A DNA stretch of 64,000 bases from Anoplolepis gracilipes (lineage: Eukaryota > Arthropoda > Insecta > Hymenoptera > Formicidae): positions 14,111,501 to 14,175,500 of the forward strand of contig NC_132970.1 of the NCBI RefSeq assembly GCF_047496725.1, written 5' to 3'. The notes below the pieces were generated by a model. The model was given only the letters and a program-made list of their open reading frames with translations, was not told where the DNA came from and ran no database searches. Shown here piece after piece: positions 1 to 13,500 of the stretch (its first letter is position 1; each line of letters opens with the position of its first letter). The position numbers and the translations under genes are program-made.

Positions 1-3000
1 AACTTTAAAGTAACTCGCACAAACAGAAAACAACGAGCGTTATGGCGAGAAAAGTTGAATTCTTTCAACGTGATGTCCTATATATTCATATACAAACTCA
101 TACATCTCATCGATGGCAAAAACGAACAGCAGTTTGGGATACATCACGGCTGACACGGCAGTGCAATTATCCCCTTGAGATCCGAGTTTGCTCAATGTTT
201 GGTCGCGTACGCTGTTTTACCAGTTGTGGACAATGTTACCAAAAATAAAGATTGCTTAATTTAGTAGCGATGTACGTATTTAAACGATGCAAACTAAAGT
301 GTGGCAGTGGGAATTAGCAATTTCAGATACGAGAAAGATAATAAAATATTATTAATCGATCCCCACAAATACTTGTTAAATGCTTCTTTCTCAAAGTAGT
401 AAAAAAATATTAATAAATTTTTTAATTAATTTATAAAATTAAAAAAATAGCTTATTATTAAAAAGTTACCAGTTTACACCCTTCGTATTAGTCAGTAAAA
501 TATATTAATGACTTTCTCGACAGAAAAAAAATAGTCAAAATGGTTTCACTTCTATATTTCGAAAATCTATACAACTACTATTGAAACATAAGCTGTGTGG
601 CAAAAATGAAAATCTACTTTGATAAAAAAAAACTGCTTTGAAAGCTTTGCTATTCTAAGATGCCACCCACGTGTTGGCGAGTACAGACTGCTTATTACTG
701 CAAGAACTATGTCATGCACCCCGAGACATAGAGTGCATATACTCTTGAGAGGTATCCGCAAATCCTTTTACTGAGAACAAATTGTCGAGGAAATTATCTC
801 GCGTTATTAAAACCGACTGCGATAATAACAAACTCACAGCTGAAATTTCGCATCCACTATCGATAGTGAACAGACTTAGCGATGACACGGCGAGTGATGA
901 CAGGACGATCAGACACGGCGAGCGAATGTATGTTTACACCGACATCGGGTCGGACGTGTGTACGTGCGATGACGAAACGCACTTCTCGCGCTGTTAACTC
1001 GGTTCCAGAAGCACAGAGGGTCCAGAAGCACGATAATGGAGCTATAGAAAATGAACTCACCTTCGCTGGCGGAAATACAGCTCCGGGGCCCGAGTCTCTG
1101 CGGCAAACCGGTGCAAACCGGACAGCGTGAGAATGTCGAGCACACAGGTGCAATATCTCCGATGACGCGGCTACGCCGCTCGAGTGGTCGGTGTGGACTG
1201 CAGAAGAGCCCGCAGATGATATCAGAGACCTAGGGGAGCACTGCATGACATCATCGCCGGCCAATCCGTGCGAGCCCAACGGGGCGCACGCGCCGCGCCT
1301 GCCACCCTTCGGCGCCAGGGATGCTTGCGATATATCGCAATCGATTGCATCCCCCGACGACGGAGCTCTCTGCTGGCGAAGCTTTACCCCCGGCTTTAAA
1401 ATATGGCGCCAAGTTTGTTTATATCTTTGCGCATCACTCTTTATCTACTGCTCTTATTAAATTTTTACAAAAAATTATCAAAAGGCAGTATTTTTTTAAT
1501 TACAACTATCAATTAATCTTGCACAGATTTTTCTAAGACTTCATGTTAATCGTAATTCGTCAAAATGTTTGAGACATTAATATTATATATTCATTATATG
1601 TTGCAATTTTTGCCAATAAGCTAGAAATAAAAGTATCGTTAATAATAAATCTTGCTGAGAACGTGTCATTATCTAAACATCTCGACTCATACAAGATGTA
1701 CGTAACCGATGTATCAGATTGATAATAATACAGATGTACGACAGTCCGACTGCGCGAACCCGCGGTAGATAACGCCTCCTACTATTGGGATGTAAACCAG
1801 ATAGATAAGCGGGCTGATGTCAAGTCAAACGTACATACATAAATCTTATCGGAGTAACGCTTTGCGATAAAAACGTTTTGCATATATCCCGATGTTCTTC
1901 TCTCGGCGTAGATAACAGGTAAGCTTCTTTGTCACCGCTTCAGCAAGCTGTGCTGAAATATGTAAAATTATTCAGGGATATTCGCGATGCCGGGACCGGT
2001 TTACCTGCCAACGCGACGTTTTCGAACCATCCAGGACCTTGTATTCTTTATGCTCAGGAATGTCTTTCCCGTACAACAAGCTCGTGTAATACGCAAACAG
2101 GCGCGACTGGCTGCAGGTGCGAAAAAGACTCGTGGAGGGACATTATCATACTCGTGAATACAAAAGTATCTTCTTTGTAAGGCGCGAAATTGCCAGGGCG
2201 AAAAAACGCGTCGAGCACCAACAGCTTCCGAAGAATGCTGCGGAAGGGTACGAGAAATAATTTCCTGAAAAGAGTTTGCGATTCTTGTTGCGTCTGTGAT
2301 TTAACAGCGAAAAAATTCTTTCTACTCTGAAAAAAAATCTATGGACAACGTCATGTGTAGTCGTATAAAGAAAAATAAATATTATAAAATTTTCTAGCCA
2401 TTTTTTTGAAGTAACACATGACGTATATGACGATTTTACGGAATAAGCATTTATCAATCCCGGAAAAGCGTTTTCCCTCGTCAAACAATAAGATTCTGAT
2501 ACCTTCTGAATCGATTTTACGTTTCGTGACTTCGCTCTCGTGCAATATAGGGGAGTTGTGTATTCGACGTACTTATGAAACTACAAGCGATACACACGTG
2601 CCTACACATGTCGAAGTTTGTTCCTCCCCAAACTCGCAAACGTGGTATGAGGAATGGCCGAATTATGCGACATATTGCACGATTCAAATCCGCCCTATCG
2701 AACATAGTCGGATATTCGAAAAGAAAAAGCGGTGTTTATAAGAAGGGGAAATATTTCGACTTACTGACTGTGCACTGTTGCTTTGTGCTACGAAGGTAAA
2801 TATCGCATCCGATATTAAGACTGAAAGATTCAATTCGATCTTAAAAGTTCATCGGAAGATAATCGCAAACATATAAAAAAATTTAATTCAATCGGAGTAA
2901 TATATTTTGACTGATTACTGGCTTGTTATTATCCTACGAGCTTGTGATATTTTCTCGTGTAAAAAGCTCGAACGAGATCAAATTGCGGCTGTACGATGGG

Positions 3001-6000
3001 ATTTCGAAAGAAAGATCGATCATGCTCCGCGCGTAAGTTGGAAATATGTTCGAATCAATCACAAAGCTAGTTGCGAGATTAAGCTGCACAACTGCTTCTT
3101 TTATTGATCAGCTTTTATTGATGCTTTACCGCTCGCTGAAATTCGCCGCACGGCTTTTCGAGGCGAGCGATTGGAGATTAGGTGGCTAATGTGCGGATGG
3201 CTAGCATTTGTGGAGGGATACGTGGGGGCATACGAAAGATAAATCAGCAGTTTTAGGAACGACTACTACAAGCAAGCAGGGGATTGAAGCCGATAATTAC
3301 CGCAACACATATACGCATACACATACGCAAAATGCTTCAAGATGCTAGAAAAACATTATTAGCGTTTATTTTACTATTATGTAAATACACGTATTAATAA
3401 GTTACACAATTTTAATTTTAATTTTAATATTCAGTATGACACATAAAAACCTTTGAAAAATGCCGTTAAGTATTAAAGATGACCCTGACATTTAGCCTAC
3501 TTTGCTGAGATGACGATGCTTTTCATCAACATAACGAGCTATCTCGAAGTTGGATGTATCATAAATAATCATGTTGTGTGCATAAAACGACGAAAATAAA
3601 CGAAACATTTGCGACAAGGTGAATGAAATTGTGCGAATATCGCGAGCGAGATTTTCCGGAAAAAATTTGATGGCGCAATATCGTCGCAAAAAAGGGCAGC
3701 AAGAATAATTTGATGTCTTGAAAGAGGCTCAGGGTGCTTGAATACCGAGCCGCCGTCACGAGCTTATTTCGTCTCGTTTTTCCTCAGTATCTGTACTCTC
3801 TCAATACTTTTCTGTCTCGGTATAGAGGGTGAATTGAGTGGCGGAAGAAAAATTTATTAAACATCCTCTCGGATCTTTGCATCACCGACTAAGGTTCTTC
3901 ATTAATCTACAATAAGAGAAATAAATGATAGATAAATGATAGACAAATTAATAAGCAGTTAAAAAATATTATCACATCATAATAACAAGTTTTGCTTTCC
4001 CTTCAACAACAATTTTCAAAGATTATTTACAAAGATGCCGGGAAATGGTTTTTAAACCATTACTATTGTAAACAACTGAAATCGTTACGGAACGTTGAAT
4101 ATTGCATTCAATTTGGGGTTCTTCGTAGTCACTATGCCATCACTGTGGGTTGCGTATTTCCATCTCGCAGATTTACATAAGTGACTTATGGTCAGCAAGT
4201 ATTACCCTCGTGGCAGAAACACGGGGTCGCTCGGTCGTATCTTTGATGCGACGTTCGCGCGGGGATTCAAATGAGGGACGGTCGTTACGAGACCCGGTGT
4301 GGAATATCATACGAAAGTATCTGATTTCGTTATTCGCAGATATTCGCGCGATGTTTGCCAAAAAAATTGAGTAATCTGAGTTCCTCGATTTTTTAAACAG
4401 CTTCTGGCATTTATCTCTTTTTTATCGTAAACAATAACAATTATGAATAACAATATTATAAACACTTTTATCAAACTTTTATCAAACGTCTTTCATCAAA
4501 ATTCACTTTGCTTTTTAATTAATAAAATATAATTCAAAAACGCGGCGATTGAAAATTTATTAGCTGCGCTATTATAACGGGATACATGTTCTATGGTGAT
4601 AATGACCAAACCTCGAACCATTCAATTACTTTACTCGACAATACTTCTCTAACAGAATGGTTGCGGTTTTCGATTAGCCATCGAAATTGCATTCATGAAA
4701 TGCAGAAAATCCATTCGAAAACCGATGTTCTCTTGCTCATTTTGCCAATTGCTGTTAAACACACTTGCGTATCTCACCGTTTACAAATTACATTAATCCC
4801 GCAGAGAAATAACGCTTTCAGGCTTATTGCGCCCAAGATTAAATAATTCGGTTAAATTAGCGAAATCTTGGCAATGATATATGGCGATGCGAAAACTGAT
4901 CGTAGATTTAATTTCGATAGAAGATTATCGCGACGAAATGATCCGATACGTAACGCGCGCGTATATGTATTACACTCACGCATGTTGTCAATTTTTCATG
5001 TATAATTAGCCGTCACCGCTTAACGAACGTGCCATCCCAGTCTCACGATGAAGATCCATTGCGCGTTATAACTCATCTGACAGCGATAGAAAAACGCGAT
5101 TTTTTTCATGCATATATACATGGTATCTCGAATTTCCTACTCGGATTTTATCTACGGATTCTTTGAATAATTTGAAGTCGATCTTTTCTCGGTGCCTTCG
5201 TATTTCCTTCGAGAAGAAGATATCGGCTCTAATTTGGTCGAGGTATTCGTGCGTGAAAAAAAAGAGCGAGAAATCTCTGTGACATCCCGTGTAATATCAC
5301 GCGCAGAGACCGTATGAATGATCGTTAATTAATTCCAGACACGGCGCGAGCAAAACGACCCACTGGCGAAAAAGCACACCCGCCTTATATTTCCAATTTT
5401 TCACACGCATATATACGAGCATAATAAATACCGGCGGTGGTTACCTTTCGCTGACGCGAAGTGCATAGCAACGAGAACACACGCATTTTTTTCTTTCCTT
5501 CTCCCTCTTTCATTCGAAGCACATTGTTCTCCCGCCAACGTTTTCTCTGTCGCAATGAAACGATTCCCTATCATAAGCGGAACGTTTTATCAGATAAAAT
5601 CATGCTATCGGTCTCGCCAGATAAGGGAACGGTGACAGACGATGACACATGACGCCCGTACTTTCGAAAGTATACGTGTCGCACTAGCTATTTTTTTTCT
5701 CCGCTCCCCATCTCGCGTGTGATTCTCACCTCTATCGTCGTCTCGAATTGAAGATAACTAAATAAGTAAGTAGTATTTCCGTTATTAACTATAATTTAAC
5801 GCATAATCTTTAACGTAAAAAACCATCATTGTCATTGAAAACAAATTATTAAATCAAAATTATTAAATCTGTAATTTGTAAGATCCGCTTTGTTTTTAGA
5901 TACGATTTGATATTTAAAATAAATTTTATTTTTTTTAAAAGTGTTGAAAATTTGTAGATTTATTTGTCTAGTAATAAATGTGTCTGCAGACGTCAGTTCA

Positions 6001-6399
6001 ATAGCTGAGTGTTTTTTTCATGTGACCGTTATCAGGTACAAAATTCAAGACAAACACACTTGATTAAATAATCGATCGTATCTGAACGAGTACACTTTCT
6101 TTCGCATTCGTTCTAATCCTGTTTGCACTTTAGCCGTGACCCTCCACCTCTTAAGTCCTCCATTATTCTATATTGAATTGCACATAAATCTTCATAGCAA
6201 AAAAGCAACTTAGACTGTGGTCCTCCTACGAACCGGTAAAGAAAGCACAAAGTAATTTCTCTTCATCTCTTGGTGCGATAGTAGCGAAGGAGCGGGCGTC
6301 TTTTTTTCCGCTAAAGTAGATTCGTCTCAATCTTAGACCTAAAGAGCCCAAGGATCGAAGGCATTAAATAACCGTTAGGTTATTACTTGCTGATAGATT
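1..6399. other. Gene-free stretch upstream of the RING gene
   Basis: I see no convincing coding exon here. Open frames are short, overlap on both strands and lack recognisable domains. Bases about 860-1350 form a GC-rich, CpG-rich island in otherwise AT-rich DNA and produce several overlapping chance frames on both strands. The last few hundred bases before 6400 probably hold the promoter and 5' leader of the RING gene, but I see no clear TATA box. Confidence 0.6.
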
Positions 6400-7476
6400 A
6401 TGGATATGCTTTATCCGAATCTCTACGAGCGCTTCAAGACCGAGGGACTCTGTCCCATCTGTCTCATGGAGATGGAACTCACGCCTCGGTACTCGTGCAT
6501 CAACGGGCACACTGTGTGCCATCGTTGCAAGCCTTATTATTACGGGTGTCCTACGTGCAAAGCACCGTTGGATGTGGAGATTATGCCACTACAGACAGTC
6601 ATACCGCCGCCGACACACTACATGCCACATCCCATGCCACCGCGGTCGTACGACGACCATAGTCCCAGCGCGCCGTCGATGAACAACTTCCTGGACCACG
6701 AGAAAAGAGCTTGGGAGCCATCCATATCTTCGGAAAATCAACAGATCAAATCGTGTTCCTACTCTCACCTGGGATGCTGGGTAAAGATACCGGAACATCT
6801 GCGCGTGTTGCACGAGTCAAGGTAAAGGCTTATTCTTATCATTGTCATCTCAATGTCACGTTAATTGTTTAAAAATTATTATCTCAGGTGTCAGTTTCGA
6901 CCGCATTTGGAGGAGGAACATCTACCGACCGATCTTCATCACGGTCATGATGATTTGGTGGAATGCACGTATTCCGCAGCGGGTTGCAGGGTACGAACGG
7001 TGCCATGGCGACGTAACATTCACGAGAAGTTTTGCATCTATAAAGACAAGTTCCAAGCCGTAAATGACATTAGCGATGGTCTGGCGTCCGCAACGATTTC
7101 CGATAACGATTACGGCGGCGATCCCGATGAATTGGTACAGTGCAAGTTCGAGCGATATGGCTGCATGGTGAGAATGCCGAGGAGACGGAAATACATGCAC
7201 GAGCAGAAGTGCAACTACAAGAGCCATCAAGAGGACGTAAACGATGAGTTCTTCGTTTATCCTACGCAGCCGGAATTAGATCCCGAGGAGCAAGTGGAAT
7301 GCAGATGGTCCGTATACGGTTGCCGAGTCAGACCGAAGCGCTATCGCATGCAAATCCACGAGGATAAATGTAATTACAGAATGGAAGAGTGCGCATACAA
7401 GAATTACGGATGTAGCGCCATGTTTACACCGCCAAGAAAGTATGCTCACGAGAGCACTTGCCAATATGCCAATTAG
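6400..7476 (+). CDS. SIAH-type RING finger protein with five tandem SIAH-like zinc fingers (two exons)
   Basis: Exon 1 is 6400-6821 and exon 2 is 6888-7476. The donor AG|GTAAAG and acceptor CTCAG|G join in phase 2 to give 336 residues. A RING finger lies at residues 18-53: C18, C21, C33, H37, C40, C43, C50, C53. Its GCPTCKAPL end resembles the SIAH/sina family. A proline- and histidine-rich linker follows. Then come five copies of C-x6-C-x11-H-x3-C, starting at C119, C167, C226, C279 and C309; the intron splits the first copy just before its last Cys. This spacing is that of the first zinc finger after the RING in SIAH proteins. The protein ends four residues after the last Cys, so the SIAH substrate-binding domain is absent. 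By family, it should be an E3 ubiquitin ligase using the RING to recruit an E2; the substrate is unknown. The start ATG at 6400 precedes the RING by 17 residues; a second ATG at 6406 is possible. An AATAAA lies near 7712. Confidence 0.88.
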
Positions 7477-9884
7477 ATTAACGGTGTCTCTCAGATAAAA
7501 TATAACACTCGCATAAATAAGAAGAATAGATGTATATTTATTAGAAACGGTCGCAAAGATATTTTTTCCATATTTTGATTTGATTTTTTAAGAGATATCG
7601 ATCAAGATATAATCGCACGACAAAATGTTTTTAATTTTCGAGAACAAAGATATAGCGTAAATAAGATAATTGCCTTTGAGAGGACTGATTCATCTAATCG
7701 TTGTTATATGAAATAAAAAAAATGTACTTTTTACTTTATTGTTGCAACAAACGAGTAACTAGAACACCAGCTGGATAAATCGAACAGACCCAATTTTATG
7801 AATCTACAACAAACTGCGCGCGAGCACGAAATAGAGAACTCGCACAGAGATAATAACAATTAACAACAACAAAGCAAGTCTATCATCAGCCGTTAAAACG
7901 CGAGTTTATTTTACAAAATCCATTAACAGCGATTTCTCCAAGAACCCATGGGATAATACGGAAGAGGATTATTTATTCTATCTCTCTCTCTCTCCGTCCC
8001 GTTGCAAGATAGACTTACGCCTGTCGGTCGGGGGATCATCTTGAGCATGATCGTCCGGAATGAGGGGGTGATGGCATGGCTGGGATATCCAACACCTGCA
8101 GGCTAATGGCGAGTCTCCCTGTGTGCCCACGATCACACGCCCCCCATCCCCCCATCGTCGCTCGATGAAACGACACCTACACGTTTATAGCGCCCATTTA
8201 TAACGCCGGCGTGTGCAAAAGATGGGGGTTTCATCTCGATATCCCCTCCCCCGTCACCTCCAAGTGTTAGTCTTGAAGTCAATAAAACGCATTAAAATCA
8301 AGCGTTATGCAATCTTAAATTTTATTTTGCCTATTAATAATTAAAGGAAAAAAAAGGAAATTATGTTAAATTATTAATTATTATTAAATTATTAACTATT
8401 AATTATTATTATTATTATATAAATAATATGCAATAGCTCTTTGATATTACTGTTGCAACATGTAAACCGGAATATATAATAATATTTATTTAATGTAGTA
8501 TTGGCATACAAGCAAATATTTAAAAAAGTCTGCCGAATTCAACACTTGTAAATAAAGAGCGCGAACGAAGAGTGAAATCTATATTTCTTGCGCCATGAAA
8601 ATCTCTGATACTCCCATGGGAGAAGGCGTACGCCTTCGTTCCTAAATAAATATCGAATGGACCATGTCGCGAAAAAATCTTGTCTGTCCCTAACGCGGGT
8701 GGTACGCCATTCAATCTGGTCAGAACTTTAACGTTGACGATGGCTTTGCTGGACAAAGGACTGCAGGGACTGTTTTACATAGTAAAGACCAAAAAGGACT
8801 TCTACTTCTGACCAACGGAAGACTGCCTTAAAGAGAATGTTGCATCGTATCCAAGTTCACAGTTGTACACAAAGAGAGATCCCAAATTATATCTGGAAAC
8901 AATCAAAATGACTCTTATTCAAGGCAATGTCATCCCTCGATCGCTACCCTTTATCTTCTCTAATTGCGTTTCAGGCTATTCGCTGATTTTTAATTAACCG
9001 ATTTACAAAAGGATTGCGCAACTTAAAGAAGATATTTTATTGCAACTGATTTTGATTTGAAACATCTGCTGTTATCTGATTGATGCCCATAAATTTATTT
9101 CGCAATTGTATTTTATACAAAATTTAAATATAACACATATATGTAATCGTTATGCTTTTCATTTTCCGATATATACAAAGTAATATTTTCATATAATATT
9201 ATAATATTATATAATATTATATAATCTCACACTTTTTTTTATAACAGATAACAGAGAATATTGCAGAATCGAGGAAGCATATTAAATTCGGTGTGTAATA
9301 AAAAGACGTGAAAAAGAAATCCGTTTTCTAATTCGATAAATCAGAAAAACCGCATTAATATACGAGATCCGTTATTTCTATGTAAAATAGCAACGCGAAA
9401 GGAAAAGTTGACGATGAATAAGAGACGATTATCAGGTAAAAGTTAATGGGTTTTTTTCTTCATTAAAATCTCTCTCGCATAAATTAATCAGCTGATCAGC
9501 ATTAGATGATGAAAGATAAGAAGACAGCTGCCAGTCGCATTTAAGAAGCTCGTTGGTAGGCAGAACGGATACAGGCACGGCAAGCTAAAACCGACGATGC
9601 GATGGTGGGGTTGAACGAACGAATGGAGGAGGAGATGCGAGTAAATTGCACCCTTGGGGACAAGCCTGACGAGTGACGCGAAGGACGCAACAAGCCAGAA
9701 GTCAGCCAACTTTAATTAAGACGGCGTAACAGACTAGATGTAGACACGAGACTTTATATAAGAACTCGAGTTTGCAAAATTTCTTTGTTACCTGTAAATT
9801 GTGCATGTAGCATCACACGTGAGTGAAACACGGTAGAGATGTAATACGTTTATTACATAAGTTACAGAATATTTCAAAAACGTA

Positions 9885-10195
9885 GCTATCTATTTTTCAT
9901 CTAAATTAAAATTTTATTGTTTAATCCAAAATCAATCTTTAAGGAATATATTAAGAGAAGCGTTATCATTTGTCACAAAATTTTTTAATATTAAATATTT
10001 TTGCAATTAAATCTCAAATAAAATCTATCCATTTCAGCTATCTATCTAGCTACCTATTTTTCATCTAATTAAAAATTTTATTGTTTAATCCAAAATCAAT
10101 CTTTAAGGAATATATTAAGAGAAGCGTTATCATTTGTCACAAAATTTTTTAATATTAAATGTTTTTGCAATTAAATTTCAAATAAAGTCCATTTA
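9885..10195. repeat. Tandem duplication, about 164-bp unit, two copies
   Basis: The block containing ATTGTTTAATCCAAAATC and AAGAGAAGCGTTATCATTTG occurs first at about 9885-10048 and again about 164 bases later. The copies differ by only a few substitutions and small indels. The junction carries short CTATCTAT-like repeats. No coding frame runs through either copy. The high identity suggests a recent duplication. Confidence 0.85.
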
Positions 10196-10511
10196 ACATT
10201 TATTGTTAGTGAGGAACAAAATTTTATTATTGTTGTTTGCCGCGCTTTAATTTAGTTCTGAAGAAAACTTTTGTAATTTTAATAATTAAATAAAAATCAT
10301 TTTTAGTTTGATTAAAGGATCCGTAGAGAACTGACGAAAATTGAAATCATTTTGCAGTGATAGCGTTAAATGTAAATAACGATTTCGTGACCAGAGGCGT
10401 CTGAATCTAGCACGTGTACGGTCATTGATCATCAACGTTCTGCCTGAACGTACCGATCCGAAGATTCACGAAGATCGTGTTCCCACGTAAATATCTCAAC
10501 GCCAAAAATGA

Positions 10512-10512
<1 letters not shown>

Positions 10513-10552
<40 letters not shown>
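10513..10552. repeat. (TC)n microsatellite
   Basis: About 20 uninterrupted TC units, followed by a short CG-rich stretch. Confidence 0.95.
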
Positions 10553-10554
<2 letters not shown>

Positions 10555-13500
10555 GTCTCTCGCGCGGCACGCGAGCTCCATAATTCACGTTAGCGTTGCT
10601 GGCTGGTCTCGCGAGGGATAGAGCCGATCGTATCTCAATTTCGTCAGGATATAACTATCGGGACGTCCATGTAACGAATAAATCCGTGTAACCGTTTCTG
10701 AGCGGGGCATCGGATCGCGCGGCACGTACGCGATTATCATCGTCGAGCGGAACGCGATTGTCGCGGGGGCGAGCTCGGCAGATAAAGATTTACGGCAAGT
10801 AAACATTCGTCAATCGTCAGACGGAAATCCGATGTTGGTCGCAGCGTACCGGAACACTGTCGCTATATCCGAATGATTATGTGTACAACACTGAGAACAT
10901 AACGTTCGTTAAAGTAGCGTTAACGCATTTCACTATACTGGATGTCCCAAAATTCACGAACACGGAATGCACAGCATGATTGTCCTTGTCAAAAGAAGCA
11001 ACTTTATCTTTAGCAAAAATGTCGAGGGATCAATAATTTTCGAATTATAAGCATTAATTGAAAAAGACGGGTTTTTCGCAAACCAAACTTTGTAGAGTTA
11101 AAAGATTAACACAATTATATTCTTTAGTTAATTTTAGGTGGAGTTTATTTTACTAAAATTTTTATTTAAAACTTAGTTACAGAGATAGTAGCAAAATTTA
11201 GAAACCAGCAAAAAATGATAACTTTTCTCGCTATTTTATATAAACCGAGTATGATAAGAACATATGTATGAAGCGATTATGAAATCAGCACGATATATCA
11301 CATGTTCCTGTTAAAATTAGAAATACAACGGATACAATCAATTTTGTTTAAGACTTCTCTTTATTACAAGGAAATAAGAATGTTAGATAGAATATTACTT
11401 ATATTTAGCAATTTACTAATTTTATTATTTGTACAGAGAAGAATAATTATCGTCGTGAAGAGCTTACAATTTTCCAGCAAAGTAATTACAGTAGCAATCG
11501 CAAGAAAAGCTCTCTAGAGCGTCTCCTTGACTGATAATTAACGCTACGATTTCTTATTTCGGTGCACGTTCTTCGAACAAACGATTTCTACATTCGGTAG
11601 CGACCAACTTTTCCCGTGGAATTAAAATTCTTAATACAACTCTTCTAAACTATATCAGGAAGGGAATGAATCCAAGAGTACATTCATGACGGTGGAAGGA
11701 CCGGGCGAAGAAGAGGTACCCTCTCCTCTTCTTCGAGAGGAAAAAGCGAATTTAATGAAACGAGAAAAACCTCGGTGAAGGTGTATTTGTAATGCAAATA
11801 CCGGGCCTACGTTCCCGCAGGGACGAAAAATGAAAGGCTCGAAACAGGCGGGAGCGAAATCGAGCGTCCCATCGCTCTCGCTAATCCGATTCCGAATTCT
11901 TCGTCGTTTGCTCGGCCGAATCACGTTTCTGACGCTGCGTAGCCTTGAAAAAAAAAAAATAATCCTAATTTTTTTCCTCTCCTTACATAAATGTAATTAC
12001 CTTGGAAATTCGATGGATCACAGAACCACACGATTCGTCTCGAATGCTCTTATTATTCCAAAAAATGTCGACTCAGTGATAATATTGTCAGCAATCTCGC
12101 GTCTGATTGTTACACGCGCGTGTTTCCATTTTTATGCCTACAAAGCTTCCGTTTAACGTCCCAACGATATTCGCCGAAGGCGAAAAAGTGAAAGACCGAT
12201 GTCGTGAAACTTGAAGGAATCGTTATTTACCTAAACTCGAGACTATTGTCCTCTTTCGACGGACGCATTGTCGAATTAAGAGCTTTTGTGTCAGACAAGG
12301 AGGGGGAGAAGCAATGCGTTCTGTTCATCCAACAGACCGTTTGATTCTCTTTCTCTATGGTTTTGGCATGTTCCTCCCTTCCCGCGTCGTTTCACGCAAA
12401 TGAAAGCACTTTTCCGCCGAATAGACAAAATAAATCGAGTCGCGCATGACAATGCCGATAATTTCGCAACAATGCGCGTCTGCCCGTCGTCGACGTACGC
12501 ACGAATAAATACGCAGCTCGGAAACGTAACGCAGCGAAAAACGGACGAGATCGGTAGGGTAGCGCCGCATTTCTTCTCCAAACAATGACTAACTGCTAGG
12601 GTAAATCAACGCGAGATAATGCGTGCCGAAATGGCCTTTTTGCTCAGTGTACTTTTTCTTTTTTTTTTTTTTTTTGAAAAAATCGCCCCTTAAGTACTAA
12701 AAGCTCTGACTATTCAAACAATATGTGAAGTAAGAAAACTGCAAAAAATGCGTATTTCAGTATTATTATTAAATATTATACACTCTTTTGTTGACAGAAA
12801 TCTAAACACAAAAAACTTTCTCACTCTTGCCATATTTGTTTATAAAAGCGAAAGAAAAGCGCTGACCAAGCAGAAGGGTGATACGACGCCATGATTTATC
12901 CGCGATAATTAAAGGACCGAACGTCACCACCGGCTGCGTATCGATGACCAACGGTCGGTGCGTGAGTCTCGTATTAATAGGGTGTTTTAATATCCACCGC
13001 GAACATCGGCCATCAATTTTAACGAAAGATTTGTTGAACAAATGTGCGATATTAATTTTAGCAATATTATAAAAAAATTACTAAATATGCAACGCACGTA
13101 TCTGATTAAAAACTCAAACTTACACGATGCATTTCCATTACCTCTTGCTTTCTCTCAAAGATACATGCTTCGATATCCACAAATTACAAAACTGTATCTT
13201 CGCAGAAAAAGTATAGAAAATATGAACTCTTGTTTACCGATTAAGTTTCACTGATAGCGATTACAGAAACCCTTACATTCCGGATCTATTTCGTCGCAGA
13301 CGCACAAGCATGTGAGAACTCTTCGCGATAAGCTCTCGACTTGGCTAAAGTATCCGAGAAGTTGGATGGGATATAGAATCACGATGATGTAGAAAAAAGG
13401 GGACTTTTTAATGGCATACCCAGGTGCTTGGAACTCCTATGGACGTTAAGCTGTGCCTAATGCTTCGTCTTTCAATGCGACACTCTATAGCCTAAATAAC

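Noticed and set aside
857..1279. 140-codon minus-strand frame in a GC-rich island
   Set aside because: Several overlapping frames on both strands are equally open; nothing recognisable.
8640..8815. Short plus-strand frame ending GLFYIVKTKKDFYF
   Set aside because: Looks protein-like at the end but is bounded by stops, has no good acceptor, and matches nothing I know.
10935..10965. ACTGGATGTCCCAAAATTCA resembling a transposon end
   Set aside because: I found no inverted partner within about 1 kb, so an element could not be delimited.
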